DNA of 64,000 nucleotides from Cognatitamlana sp035818475 (GTDB lineage Bacteria; Bacteroidota; Bacteroidia; Flavobacteriales; Flavobacteriaceae): contig NZ_JAYMGV010000002.1 in assembly GCF_035818475.1 (NCBI RefSeq), forward strand, positions 248,001 through 312,000, written 5' to 3'. A program made the position numbers and the translations under genes. Positions 45,283 through 53,984 of this stretch are shown here, one piece after another; the first letter of the stretch is position 1, and each line of letters starts with the position of its first letter. The notes below the pieces were generated by a model that saw only the letters and a list, made by a program, of their open reading frames with translations, searched no databases and was not told the DNA's origin.

Positions 45283-45320
45283 AATATCAAGTATTTTAAG
45301 AAATTAGATATAAATAACAC

Positions 45321-46067
45321 ATGAAATTATTAGAAGGAAAAACCGCAATAGTAACAGGCGCTAGCCGTGGAATTGGGAAAGGAATAGCTCAAGTTTTTGC
45401 ACAACAGGGGGCTAATGTTGCTTTTACTTATAGTTCTTCTGTAGATGCAGCAAATGCGTTAGAGGAAGAACTTAACACTTTGGGAGTTAAAGCTAAAGGG
45501 TATAAAAGTAATGCCGCAAGTTTTGATGAAGCACAAAAATTAGCCAATGAAGTTGTTGCTGAGTTTGGGAGTATTGATATTTTAGTTAATAATGCCGGAA
45601 TCACTAAAGATAATTTATTAATGCGGATATCTGAGGAAGATTTTGATACTGTAATTGAAGTTAACCTGAAATCAGTATTTAACATGACTAAAGCGGTTCA
45701 AAGAACAATGCTAAAGCAACGCAAAGGATCTATTATCAATATGAGTTCGGTTGTTGGAGTTAAAGGTAATGCAGGACAGACTAACTATGCGGCTTCAAAA
45801 GCCGGTATTATTGGGTTTTCAAAATCAGTAGCACTAGAATTAGGATCAAGGAATATTAGGAGCAATGTCGTGGCGCCTGGCTTTATTGAAACGGAAATGA
45901 CTGCAAAATTAGATGAAGAAGTTGTAAAAGGCTGGAGAGCAGGTATTCCGTTAAAAAGAGGAGGGACTCCGGAAGATATAGCTAATGTTTGTGTTTTTCT
46001 TGGAAGTGACATGAGTGCTTATGTTACGGGGCAAACCTTGAACGTTGATGGAGGCATGTTAACTTAG
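45321..46067 (+). CDS. fabG: 3-oxoacyl-ACP reductase FabG
   Basis: The protein has 248 residues, a classical SDR. It has the NADPH motif VTGASRGIGKGIAQVFA, LVNNAGITKDNLLMR, INMSSVVGVKGNAGQTNYAASKAG (Ser, Tyr, Lys catalytic triad) and a C-terminal SAYVTGQTLNVDGGM typical of FabG. It reduces 3-oxoacyl-ACP in fatty-acid elongation. It is followed after 63 nt by the VWA gene on the same strand. Confidence 0.93.
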   Translation: MKLLEGKTAIVTGASRGIGKGIAQVFAQQGANVAFTYSSSVDAANALEEELNTLGVKAKGYKSNAASFDEAQKLANEVVAEFGSIDILVNNAGITKDNLLMRISEEDFDTVIEVNLKSVFNMTKAVQRTMLKQRKGSIINMSSVVGVKGNAGQTNYAASKAGIIGFSKSVALELGSRNIRSNVVAPGFIETEMTAKLDEEVVKGWRAGIPLKRGGTPEDIANVCVFLGSDMSAYVTGQTLNVDGGMLT

Positions 46068-46130
46068 TATAAATTTACGAGTTACGGTTTTAGAGTTTTA
46101 AAATCGTTAATAAAAAATCGTCAATCGTAA

Positions 46131-48164
46131 ATGCAAACAGACACTTTACTATACATTATAATCGCTGGAATTGTAGCGCTATTTTTAGCGTTATTTCAGT
46201 ATTTAGTTAAAAAGAAAAGCATGTCAAAACTAAACATGCTTTTTTCTTTTTTACGCTTTTTGAGTTACTTCGCAATATTATTATTGCTGATTAATCCTAG
46301 CTTTGATCAAATCAAATTAACTGTAGAGAAACCAAATCTGGTAATAGCTATTGATAATTCCAGTTCTATAAAGCACTTAAAACAAGACCAGAAAACCAAT
46401 GTGTTGATCAATACACTTAAAAGCAATAAAGATCTTCAGGAAAAATTTAATGTAGAATGGTATACTTTTGGAGAAACTTTTAAACCGTCAGACTCCGTTT
46501 CCTTTTCTGAGAAACAAACTAATATTTCCAATGCGTTCAATCAATTGTCGCAAATTTACAAGCAATCAACATCTCCAACACTTTTAATAACGGATGGAAA
46601 TCAAACTTATGGACAGGATTATGAGTTTGTAACTAATACATATCCGCAAGCTATCTATCCCATAATTTTAGGAGATACCATTAGTCATATGGATTTAAAA
46701 ATTCAGCAGCTAAATGTAAATAAATATGCATATTTAAAGAATAACTTCCCTGTAGAGGTTATTTTGGTTTATAGTGGAAATGATCAAGTTGAATCTAAAT
46801 TTGAAGTAACTGACGGTGATCGTACTGTATATTCAAAACCAATACGTTTTTCTAAAGCTAACAATTCTGAACTTATCAATTTTACTTTGTCGGCCAATAG
46901 CGTTGGGGTAATGAATTATAAGGCATCAATTACACCTCTGGAAAATGAAAAAAATAAAGTAAATAATACTAAAAACTTTGCAGTAGAAGTTATCAATCAG
47001 AAAACCAAAATAGCCATAGTTAGTGATTTTTCACACCCGGATATAGGTGCATTAAAGAAAAGTATTGAAAGTAATGAACAACGTTTTGTTTCTATAGTTA
47101 ATCCAAAAGACATTTTGAATCAAATTGATGATTTTCAATTGGTTATTATCTACCAACCCAACAACAGCTTTAAGGATTTGTATGCTAAAATGGCAATAGA
47201 AAATAAGAATACCTTTGTGATTGTTGGTGCTAAAACAGACTTAGGCTTTGTAAACAGGTCTGCGAAAGCGTATTCAATGAATATTACAAATCAATACGAA
47301 AGTTATCAAGCAAAACTAAATGATGGTTATATGCCATTTTTAATAGACGATATAGATTTTGAATCATTTCCTCCTTTATATTCAAATTATGGAGCAGTAA
47401 AGTTTAGTGCGCCCTTTGAAACTATTCTTTATAAAAAAGTAAACGAAGTAACTGTTAATGAGCCACTGTTGGCTACTATTGAAACTGGAACACAACGAAG
47501 TGCCATTTTATTTGGAGAAAATGTATGGCAATGGCGAGCCCAAAGTTATTTGAACAATAATTCTTTTATCGAATTTGATAATTTTATTGGCAAATTAATC
47601 CAGTATTTGGCATCAGACAAGAAAAAAAGTAGGTTAAATCTTGATTATCAATCGTTTTATAATGGAAATACCAGTGTTGTTATTAAAGCAGAAATTTTTG
47701 ATAATAACTATGTGTTTGATACACGCGAAACACTTAATATAACAGTTGTTGACAAGGTTACAAATGAAAACAAAACCTTTCCGCTTATTTTAAAGAACAA
47801 TTATTATCAGGTAGATTTGAGTAGTTTGGAAGCTTCTAAATATAGTTTTACAATTAGAGCAACTAATGAAAATATTGCAAAATCCGGAAGCTTTCAGATT
47901 GTAGAATATGATGTAGAGCAGCAATTTTTGAATGCTGATGTAACAAAGCTGGAACAGTTAGCTACTAATAGTTCAGGTGTTAGTTATTTTGTAGATGATG
48001 CGTCTGGGTTGATCTCCGACTTATTGAATGATGAGCGTTATGTGTCTGTGCAAAAAAGCAATAAAAATACCATACCTTTGATAGATTGGAAATACCTGTT
48101 GGCTATTATTGCTATTAGCCTTGGATTAGAATGGTTTTTAAGAAAATATAACGGATTAATTTAA
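46131..48164 (+). CDS. Membrane protein with VWA-like domain
   Basis: The protein has 677 residues. Two N-terminal helices (about 5-25 and 38-58) and one C-terminal helix (about 650-668) frame a large extracytoplasmic region. The segment VIAIDNSSSIKHL has the DxSxS metal-site pattern of a von Willebrand A domain, and LLITDGNQTYGQDY may complete it. The remainder resembles the BatA-like or glutamine-amidotransferase-like membrane proteins of Bacteroidota. No enzyme motif was found. The prohibitin gene follows after 11 nt, which suggests a joint role at the membrane. Confidence 0.7.
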   Translation: MQTDTLLYIIIAGIVALFLALFQYLVKKKSMSKLNMLFSFLRFLSYFAILLLLINPSFDQIKLTVEKPNLVIAIDNSSSIKHLKQDQKTNVLINTLKSNKDLQEKFNVEWYTFGETFKPSDSVSFSEKQTNISNAFNQLSQIYKQSTSPTLLITDGNQTYGQDYEFVTNTYPQAIYPIILGDTISHMDLKIQQLNVNKYAYLKNNFPVEVILVYSGNDQVESKFEVTDGDRTVYSKPIRFSKANNSELINFTLSANSVGVMNYKASITPLENEKNKVNNTKNFAVEVINQKTKIAIVSDFSHPDIGALKKSIESNEQRFVSIVNPKDILNQIDDFQLVIIYQPNNSFKDLYAKMAIENKNTFVIVGAKTDLGFVNRSAKAYSMNITNQYESYQAKLNDGYMPFLIDDIDFESFPPLYSNYGAVKFSAPFETILYKKVNEVTVNEPLLATIETGTQRSAILFGENVWQWRAQSYLNNNSFIEFDNFIGKLIQYLASDKKKSRLNLDYQSFYNGNTSVVIKAEIFDNNYVFDTRETLNITVVDKVTNENKTFPLILKNNYYQVDLSSLEASKYSFTIRATNENIAKSGSFQIVEYDVEQQFLNADVTKLEQLATNSSGVSYFVDDASGLISDLLNDERYVSVQKSNKNTIPLIDWKYLLAIIAISLGLEWFLRKYNGLI

Positions 48165-48175
48165 ATAAATAAAAT

Positions 48176-48991
48176 ATGGAAAAATTACCTAAAGTCGCAT
48201 TCCCAGTAATCGTTGCAATAATCATTTTAGTTATTGTATTAGCAAAATCAGCAGTAACCATAGGTTCAGGTGAAGCAGGAGTGCTTTACAGAACATTTGG
48301 AGGTGGTGTAGTAACGGAAAAGGCTCCAATGGGAGAGGGTTTTCATATAGTAGCTCCCTGGAATAAAGTGTTTATCTATGAGGTACGTCAGCAAGAACTA
48401 ACAGAACGGATGAAAGTATTGTCATCTAATGGTTTGGATATTCAACTGGAAGCAACGGCATGGTATTTACCGGAAATCCAGAATTTAGGAAAATTACACC
48501 AGGAAAAAGGTGCAAATTATTTAGAAAGAGTTCTTAAACCAGCCATAAGGTCAGCAACAAGAAGTGTGGTAGGAAGGTATACTCCAGAGCAGATCTATTC
48601 CTCAAAAAGAGATGCTATACAACAGGAAATATACGATGAAACAAAAAAAATTGTTGACGATCAATTCATAGATCTGGTTGAAGTATTAGTTCGTGATGTG
48701 ACCTTACCTACAGCAATTAAAGATGCTATTGAACGTAAGCTAGGTCAGGAACAACAATCTTTAGAGTATGAATTTAGATTAATTACAGCCCAGAAAGAAG
48801 CTGAAAAACAACGTATAGAAGCTCAAGGAAAAGCAGACGCCAATAAAATTTTAAGTGCGTCGTTGACTGATAAGATATTACAGGATAAAGGTATTGAGGC
48901 TACAATTAAATTATCGGAATCACCAAACAGCAAAGTTATAGTGATTGGTTCTGGTGATAGTGGTATGCCTATCATCTTAGGAAATCAATAG
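48176..48991 (+). CDS. Prohibitin-family SPFH (band 7) membrane protein
   Basis: The protein has 271 residues. One N-terminal helix (about 7-27) is followed by an SPFH domain (IGSGEAGVLYRTFGGGVV, RQQELTERMKVLSSNGLDIQLEATA) and a coiled-coil C-terminal part rich in Glu, Gln and Ala (about 190-235). Prohibitins form large membrane rings that organise lipids or regulate FtsH-type proteases. It sits between the VWA gene and a LytTR gene. Confidence 0.9.
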   Translation: MEKLPKVAFPVIVAIIILVIVLAKSAVTIGSGEAGVLYRTFGGGVVTEKAPMGEGFHIVAPWNKVFIYEVRQQELTERMKVLSSNGLDIQLEATAWYLPEIQNLGKLHQEKGANYLERVLKPAIRSATRSVVGRYTPEQIYSSKRDAIQQEIYDETKKIVDDQFIDLVEVLVRDVTLPTAIKDAIERKLGQEQQSLEYEFRLITAQKEAEKQRIEAQGKADANKILSASLTDKILQDKGIEATIKLSESPNSKVIVIGSGDSGMPIILGNQ

Positions 48992-49020
48992 AGTTATAAC
49001 ATAAAGGGTAAGTGTGCAAT

Positions 49021-49836
49021 ATGAAGTTAACTTCATTCTTTTTACAACCATTTACTTTAATAAACAGCCCAAAGCAAAAACTTATACTTATAGGGATATG
49101 CTTTGGGTTTGGTATTATATTTACCAATATATTCATTCCGTTCAATGTTGATGAATGGGAGAGTGATACCGGGCTGGAGCAATTTTTACGTTTAACAAAT
49201 TACTCATTAATTGCGGCTTTATCACTGCTGTTTATGCAATTTGTAATTCGCAAAGTATTTAAAGTACTTACGTTTACAGCTGTGTGGCGTTATATGCTAT
49301 GGTTTCTGGGGGAAGTATGCTTGATTTCAATAATTTATCTATTGGTATATAATGATAATCTCACTTCCGTTTGGGAGCAGTTTAAGTTTACATTTAAACA
49401 CACCTTACTAGGTATTTCAATACCTTACTTTATAGCTTTAGTGATTTTAGCACTTATTCAGTCCAGAAATGAAAAAACTGTTACTAAGGAAAAGGTTGAT
49501 TTAATTGGAATCCCTGATGAAAATGGGGTTATTAAGATATCACTTCAATTGCCTAGTATTTTATATTTGGAATCTGCTGATAATTACGTGGTCATTTTTT
49601 ATTTAGATCAAGAGGAAGTAAAACGTATATTGATACGTAATTCGCTAAAAAAATTAGAAGCTTTATTTGCCAGTTCAATTTTAAAAAGATGTCATCGGTC
49701 TTATATTGTTAATGTGAAAAACATAAAATTGATTGAAAAAGCATCCAGAAAATATTTGGTTCATATTAAAAATACAGATACAATAATTCCAATTTCTAAA
49801 AATTACATCCCGGAATTTAGTCAAATGATATTTTAA
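49021..49836 (+). CDS. Membrane-bound LytTR-type transcription regulator
   Basis: The protein has 271 residues from the ATG at 49021; a GTG at 49012 would add three. Four hydrophobic helices (about 18-150) precede a C-terminal LytTR domain (about 175-270: ILYLESADNYVVIFYLD, RNSLKKLEALF, FKRCHRSYIVNV-like). There is no receiver domain, so signals are probably sensed in the membrane part. Such regulators bind pairs of short direct repeats. The target is unknown; the neighbouring small gene at 49952 is a candidate. Confidence 0.88.
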   Translation: MKLTSFFLQPFTLINSPKQKLILIGICFGFGIIFTNIFIPFNVDEWESDTGLEQFLRLTNYSLIAALSLLFMQFVIRKVFKVLTFTAVWRYMLWFLGEVCLISIIYLLVYNDNLTSVWEQFKFTFKHTLLGISIPYFIALVILALIQSRNEKTVTKEKVDLIGIPDENGVIKISLQLPSILYLESADNYVVIFYLDQEEVKRILIRNSLKKLEALFASSILKRCHRSYIVNVKNIKLIEKASRKYLVHIKNTDTIIPISKNYIPEFSQMIF

Positions 49837-49901
49837 TATTCCTATTCATACCACTATAGCTATATTCACCCCATATTTTTTATAAGAGGTTGATTCTGAT
49901 A

Positions 49902-49909
49902 TACATTTG
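49902..49909 (+). promoter_or_regulatory. -7 box of the small secreted protein gene
   Basis: TACATTTG matches TAnnTTTG, 42 nt before the ATG at 49952. It overlaps an upstream in-frame TTG (49907), arguing against the longer start. Confidence 0.5.
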
Positions 49910-49951
49910 CTTGAGAACAATTGTGTATTAATAAATTTAAAAAACAATCTT

Positions 49952-50323
49952 ATGAAAAAAAATCTTATCGTGTTAACTGTTTTAATTTCAGTATTTAGTT
50001 TTACTGCCCAGGCTCAAGGCGCTGCTTCAAAGTATTATGGTACGTGGGAGTATGAATGTAAAGAAGCTCCTTACGGCTTTACTACAGGAGAAATTGTGAT
50101 TGCTAAAAAAGAAAATAAATCTACAGCAACCATTATTTTTGAAGATGGAAACACAAATGAGGCTAGCTCAGTTAAAATAAAAAATGACAGCTTGGTAATC
50201 AAAACATATATTGAGGGTAGTTATGTGGAAATTGAGTTAAAAGAAAAAGATTCCAAACTGGTGGGCTTTTCTCATTCAGACAATGGCACCTTAAATATAA
50301 CTGCTAAAAAAAAGAAGGAGTGA
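49952..50323 (+). CDS. Small secreted protein of unknown function
   Basis: The protein has 123 residues from the ATG at 49952. A signal peptide (KKNLIVLTVLISVFSF) ends in TAQAQG, followed by a beta-rich domain (YYGTWEYECKEAPYGFTTGEIVI, TIIFEDGNTNEASSVKIKNDSL) with a lysine-rich end. It has no lipobox, so it is probably periplasmic or released. It resembles small lipocalin-like or extracellular proteins of Bacteroidota, but no family is assigned. Confidence 0.75.
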   Translation: MKKNLIVLTVLISVFSFTAQAQGAASKYYGTWEYECKEAPYGFTTGEIVIAKKENKSTATIIFEDGNTNEASSVKIKNDSLVIKTYIEGSYVEIELKEKDSKLVGFSHSDNGTLNITAKKKKE

Positions 50324-50402
50324 TTCAAGCCGAATTTTAGATTATAATATCCGTAATTATATCTAGAACCTATTACGGCATAATTATTTAAAGAAGTGTA
50401 AT

Positions 50403-50435
50403 TTTGAATTTTTTTCAATTATTTAAATATATTTG
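50403..50435 (+). promoter_or_regulatory. Histidine operon promoter
   Basis: TTTG (50403-50406) and TATATTTG (50428-50435) are 21 nt apart, matching both Bacteroidota promoter elements. The predicted start of transcription is near 50441, about 40 nt before the leader peptide. Confidence 0.6.
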
Positions 50436-50480
50436 TGTAATAAGAAAATAAATTATAAAATTGCATAGATAAAATAAGAC

Positions 50481-50534
50481 ATGACTTTTATTCAATTACA
50501 TCATCATTTTCATATTTGCACTCAAGCGAAGTGA
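50481..50534 (+). CDS. hisL: Histidine operon leader peptide
   Basis: The 17-codon frame reads MTFIQLHHHFHICTQAK, with four His codons at 50499-50507 and 50511-50513. The stop codon is at 50532-50534. The frame lies between a promoter and a terminator upstream of hisG, the layout of his leader peptides in enteric bacteria, whose own peptides differ in sequence. Stalling at His codons when charged His-tRNA is low would leave positions from about 50522 free for the antiterminator. Finishing translation covers them, and the terminator forms. Confidence 0.8.
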   Translation: MTFIQLHHHFHICTQAK

Positions 50535-50577
50535 AAATGTATTGAATAAAATCAACATATATTTTAAACCCGTTTGA
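50522..50577 (+). promoter_or_regulatory. Antiterminator structure of the his attenuator
   Basis: TCAAGCG (50522-50528) can pair with CGTTTGA (50571-50577), the latter being the left arm of the terminator. Between them AAAATGTAT (50534-50542) pairs with ATATATTTT (50557-50565), and TGA (50543-50545) with TCA (50552-50554), forming one long hairpin with bulges. The 5' strand lies in the last codons of the leader peptide, so the ribosome position decides whether it can form. Confidence 0.7.
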
Positions 50578-50597
50578 GACAATCAAGCGGGTTTTTT
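50567..50597 (+). terminator. Attenuator terminator of the his operon
   Basis: AACCCGTTTGA (50567-50577) pairs with TCAAGCGGGTT (50583-50593) over 11 bp (one G-T) around GACAA, followed by six T (50592-50597). It precedes hisG by 46 nt. The right arm repeats the TCAAGCG of 50522-50528, so the left arm has two alternative partners. Confidence 0.85.
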
Positions 50598-50643
50598 AAT
50601 TCTAAAATCAACTAGATTGTTTCAAACTCATAACAAAAACAAA

Positions 50644-51501
50644 ATGAGTAAACTAAGAATTGCAGTACAAAAATCGGGTCGATTGAATGAAGACTCTATG
50701 AAAATTTTAAAAGATATTGGGATTTCCATTGATAATGGAAAAGATCAATTAAAGGCTTCAGCAAGAAATTTTCCGGTAGAAGTTTTTTATTTGAGAAATG
50801 GAGATATCCCGCAATATTTAAAAGACGGTGTTGTAGATGCCGCTATTATTGGAGAAAATGTTTTAGTAGAAAAAGGACAGGACATCAAGGTTATTGAGAA
50901 GCTTGGGTTTTCAACCTGTCGTGTCTGCATAGCTGTTCCTAAAGCAAATGATTATAGTAGTGTTAAAGATCTAGAAGGGAAACGTATTGCAACATCGTAT
51001 CCAAATACAGTACAAATGTATTTAGATAAACATGGCGTTAGTGCTAACCTTCATATCATTAATGGTTCAGTAGAAATAGCACCTAATATAGGTTTAGCTG
51101 ATGCTATTTGCGATATTGTTTCCAGTGGAAGCACCTTATTTAAGAATAATTTAAAGGAAGTAGATACCATCCTTAAATCTGAAGCTGTATTGGCTGTTTC
51201 GCCTAAATTAAGTGATGACAAACAAGCCATTTTAGATAAGATTCAGTTTAGAATTCAGGCTGCCCTAAAAGGCAGAAAATCTAAGTATGTATTACTTAAT
51301 GCGCCTAACGATAAGATACAGGATATAATTAATGTATTACCAGGTATGAAGAGCCCAACAGTTTTACCCTTAGCCCAGGAAGGTTGGAGTTCTGTTCATT
51401 CCGTAATAAGCAAAAATCAGTTTTGGGATGTTATTGATGAACTTAAAGCTAAAGGGGCCCAGGGTATTTTAGTATGTCCAATTGAAAAAATGGTGCTTTA
51501 G
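50644..51501 (+). CDS. hisG: ATP phosphoribosyltransferase
   Basis: The protein has 285 residues from the ATG at 50644, the long form with a C-terminal histidine-binding (ACT-like) domain. Motifs include AVQKSGRLNEDSMKIL and the PRPP-binding DAICDIVSSGSTLFKNNL. It performs the first step of histidine synthesis from ATP and PRPP and is normally feedback-inhibited by histidine. It is the first gene of the operon after the attenuator. An upstream in-frame ATG at 50617 lies too near the terminator and is less likely. Confidence 0.95.
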   Translation: MSKLRIAVQKSGRLNEDSMKILKDIGISIDNGKDQLKASARNFPVEVFYLRNGDIPQYLKDGVVDAAIIGENVLVEKGQDIKVIEKLGFSTCRVCIAVPKANDYSSVKDLEGKRIATSYPNTVQMYLDKHGVSANLHIINGSVEIAPNIGLADAICDIVSSGSTLFKNNLKEVDTILKSEAVLAVSPKLSDDKQAILDKIQFRIQAALKGRKSKYVLLNAPNDKIQDIINVLPGMKSPTVLPLAQEGWSSVHSVISKNQFWDVIDELKAKGAQGILVCPIEKMVL

Positions 51502-51541
51502 TCAAACGGAACTTGTTTCAGTACCCGTAAATTGAAAAGAT
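51502..51541 (+). repeat. Hairpin repeat remnant between hisG and hisD
   Basis: GGAAC (51508-51512) can pair with GTTTC (51515-51519). The stretch GAACTTGTTTCAGTA resembles the core of a small repeat (TGAACTTGTTTCAG) that I recall as frequent in Bacteroidota intergenic regions. The link is by memory only. Confidence 0.4.
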
Positions 51542-52825
51542 ATGCAAATTATAAGTAATCCAAATAGAGAAAACTGGCCAGAGGTATTAAGGCGCCCTAC
51601 ACAAACTGTCGGGGATATTGAAGATACCGTAAATCAAATATTTAATGAGGTAGCAGAAAAAGGTGATCCGGCTATAAAGAAATTTACAGCTAAATTTGAC
51701 GGTGTAGATATAGTAACAAATGTGGTTAGTGCCGAAGAAATAAACAAGGCTGTATCACAGGTGCCTGAAGCACTCAAAAGCGCTATTACATTAGCTAAAC
51801 AGAATATAGAAGCTTTTCATAAAGCTCAAAAAACCAAAAAAATAGAACTTGAAACAGTTGAAGGCGTTAGATGCTGGCAGGAAAAGCGGCCTATTCAAAA
51901 GGTAGGTTTATACATTCCGGGAGGAACAGCACCCTTATTTTCTACGGTATTAATGTTGGCTGTTCCAGCGCAAATAGCAGGTTGTAAAGACATTGTGTTG
52001 TGTTCCCCACCAAATAAGCAAGGGGAATTAGCACCAGAGATTCTATTTGCAGCTCAACTTTGTGGCGTTACTAAAATTATAAAAGTAGGAGGGATCCAGG
52101 CCATTGCCGGACTAACTTTTGGAACAGAGACAATACCACAGGTCTATAAGATTTTTGGCCCCGGAAATCAATTTGTTACTGTCGCCAAACAATTGGCAAC
52201 TAAACATGGTGTGGCAATAGATATGCCGGCCGGCCCAAGCGAACTGTTGATTGTTGCTGATGCATCTGCCAATGCCGCATATATAGCTTCTGATTTACTC
52301 AGTCAGGCTGAACATGGTGCAGATAGCCAGGTTATTTTGGTGTCCACTTCAAATGCGCTTATTAAAGTCGTTTCTGATGAAATAGAGCGTCAATTGAGCG
52401 TTTTACCCAGAAAAGCTATTGCGGAAAAAGCCATAACAAACTCTAAATTGATCTATATGGAGAATGATCAATTAGCTTTAGAGCTCATCAATGAATATGG
52501 CCCTGAACACTTTATAATTTGTTCAAAAAATGAAGATCTCTATGTAGACGGTATAAGTAATGCCGGCTCGGTATTTATAGGAGATTTTACACCTGAAAGT
52601 GCTGGAGATTATGCTTCCGGAACTAATCATACTTTACCAACTAATGGATTTTCAAAAGCCTATTCTGGTGTTAATTTGGATAGTTTTACCAAGAGTATGA
52701 CGTTTCAGAAAATATCTAAAACTGGACTTATGAATATAGGGGAAAGTATAGAGCTAATGGCTGAAGCTGAAGGGTTACAGGCACACAAAAATGCAGTAAC
52801 CTTGAGATTAAAAGATTTAAGATAA
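51542..52825 (+). CDS. hisD: Histidinol dehydrogenase
   Basis: The protein has 427 residues. Visible motifs are GLYIPGGTAPLFSTVLMLAVPA, the zinc site region PAGPSELLIVADASANAAY and AEHGADSQV, and EYGPEHFI. It oxidises histidinol to histidine in two NAD+ steps. It follows hisG by 40 nt. Confidence 0.95.
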   Translation: MQIISNPNRENWPEVLRRPTQTVGDIEDTVNQIFNEVAEKGDPAIKKFTAKFDGVDIVTNVVSAEEINKAVSQVPEALKSAITLAKQNIEAFHKAQKTKKIELETVEGVRCWQEKRPIQKVGLYIPGGTAPLFSTVLMLAVPAQIAGCKDIVLCSPPNKQGELAPEILFAAQLCGVTKIIKVGGIQAIAGLTFGTETIPQVYKIFGPGNQFVTVAKQLATKHGVAIDMPAGPSELLIVADASANAAYIASDLLSQAEHGADSQVILVSTSNALIKVVSDEIERQLSVLPRKAIAEKAITNSKLIYMENDQLALELINEYGPEHFIICSKNEDLYVDGISNAGSVFIGDFTPESAGDYASGTNHTLPTNGFSKAYSGVNLDSFTKSMTFQKISKTGLMNIGESIELMAEAEGLQAHKNAVTLRLKDLR

Positions 52826-52857
52826 TAATCGTATTACCTGAAAAGGGTATGGAAATA

Positions 52858-52872
52858 AGACCTGTCAGGTCT
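52858..52872. repeat. Perfect 15-bp palindrome between hisD and hisC
   Basis: AGACCTGTCAGGTCT is a perfect palindrome with a central T. Similar ACCTGTCAGGT elements are, to my knowledge, scattered in Flavobacteriaceae intergenic DNA. It could be a REP-like element or a processing site. Confidence 0.55.
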
Positions 52873-52886
52873 AAGTTAAAAAACAA

Positions 52887-53921
52887 ATGAATATTTTAGA
52901 TTTAGTAAGACCAACCATAAAAACATTAAAACCCTATTCATCTGCAAGAGATGAATTTCAGGGAAATAGTGATGATATGGTGTTTCTTGATGCCAATGAA
53001 AATCCATTTGAAAATGGAGTGAATCGTTATCCGGACCCACAACAACGAACAGTTAAGTCGTTGCTTTCGGAAATCAAAGGGATACGAGAAAAAAATATCC
53101 TTTTAGGAAATGGAAGTGATGAAGTTTTAGATCTGATTTTCAGAGCATTTTGTGAACCTAATCAGGATAACATTATTACATTACCGCCAACATATGGTAT
53201 GTATAGTGTTTTGGCAAATATTAATGCCATAGCTATTAAACGTGTTCAGCTTGATGACAATTTCCAGCCCAGAGTTAATGCTATTTTAGAGGCTCAGGAT
53301 GAGAATTCTAAATTACTCTTTTTATGCTCTCCTAATAATCCAACAGGAAATAGTTTTGAAGCTAAAGCAATTGAAAGCCTGATACGAACGTTTCAAGGCA
53401 TTGTTGTTATTGATGAAGCTTATATTGATTTTGCAAATGAAGAAAGCTGGATAAGCCGATTAGAAGAATTTCCTAATTTAATTGTGACACAGACCCTTTC
53501 AAAAGCCTATGGAATGGCAGGTATCCGATTGGGGATATGTTATGCTTCAGAAGCTATCATTGCAATTTTAAATCGTATAAAGCCACCGTATAACGTTAAT
53601 GAATTAACACAGCAAAAAGCCATAGCCCAATTAAGGCAAAATGAGCTAACTCAGCAACAAGTTGATGTTATTCTGAAAGAACGCAAAGCTTTAGTTGATC
53701 AATTGGAAGGGATATCATATGTTTCAAAAATATATCCTTCAGACGCTAATTTTGTTTTGGCCAGGGTTGATGATGCCACAAAACGTTATAATCAATTGAT
53801 CCAAAAGGGTATTGTAATAAGAAACAGAACTACACAGCCGGGTTGCGAAAATTGTTTACGGTTTACAGTAGGAACTAAAGAAGAGAATGAGAAGTTGATA
53901 AAAATAATGACACAAATATAG
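52887..53921 (+). CDS. hisC: Histidinol-phosphate aminotransferase
   Basis: The protein has 344 residues. It has LDANENPFENGVNRYPDP, SPNNPTGNSF, DEAYIDFA and TLSKAYGMAGIRLG, where Lys binds PLP. It converts imidazole-acetol phosphate to histidinol phosphate with glutamate. It follows hisD by 61 nt. Confidence 0.94.
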   Translation: MNILDLVRPTIKTLKPYSSARDEFQGNSDDMVFLDANENPFENGVNRYPDPQQRTVKSLLSEIKGIREKNILLGNGSDEVLDLIFRAFCEPNQDNIITLPPTYGMYSVLANINAIAIKRVQLDDNFQPRVNAILEAQDENSKLLFLCSPNNPTGNSFEAKAIESLIRTFQGIVVIDEAYIDFANEESWISRLEEFPNLIVTQTLSKAYGMAGIRLGICYASEAIIAILNRIKPPYNVNELTQQKAIAQLRQNELTQQQVDVILKERKALVDQLEGISYVSKIYPSDANFVLARVDDATKRYNQLIQKGIVIRNRTTQPGCENCLRFTVGTKEENEKLIKIMTQI

Positions 53922-53984
53922 TTATGAGCTTCAAGCCTTTAGCTTTTGCTAATTGCTAAAAGTTTATAGTTTAAAGTTATAAAA

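Larger units (their letters stand above)
50324..50643. other. Histidine operon leader region
   Basis: This 320-nt gap is largely explained by regulation. It holds a promoter (50403-50435), a histidine-rich leader peptide frame (50481-50534), an antiterminator fold (50522-50577) and an overlapping terminator (50567-50597). The first 80 nt after the stop at 50323 show no clear structure. Confidence 0.75.
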
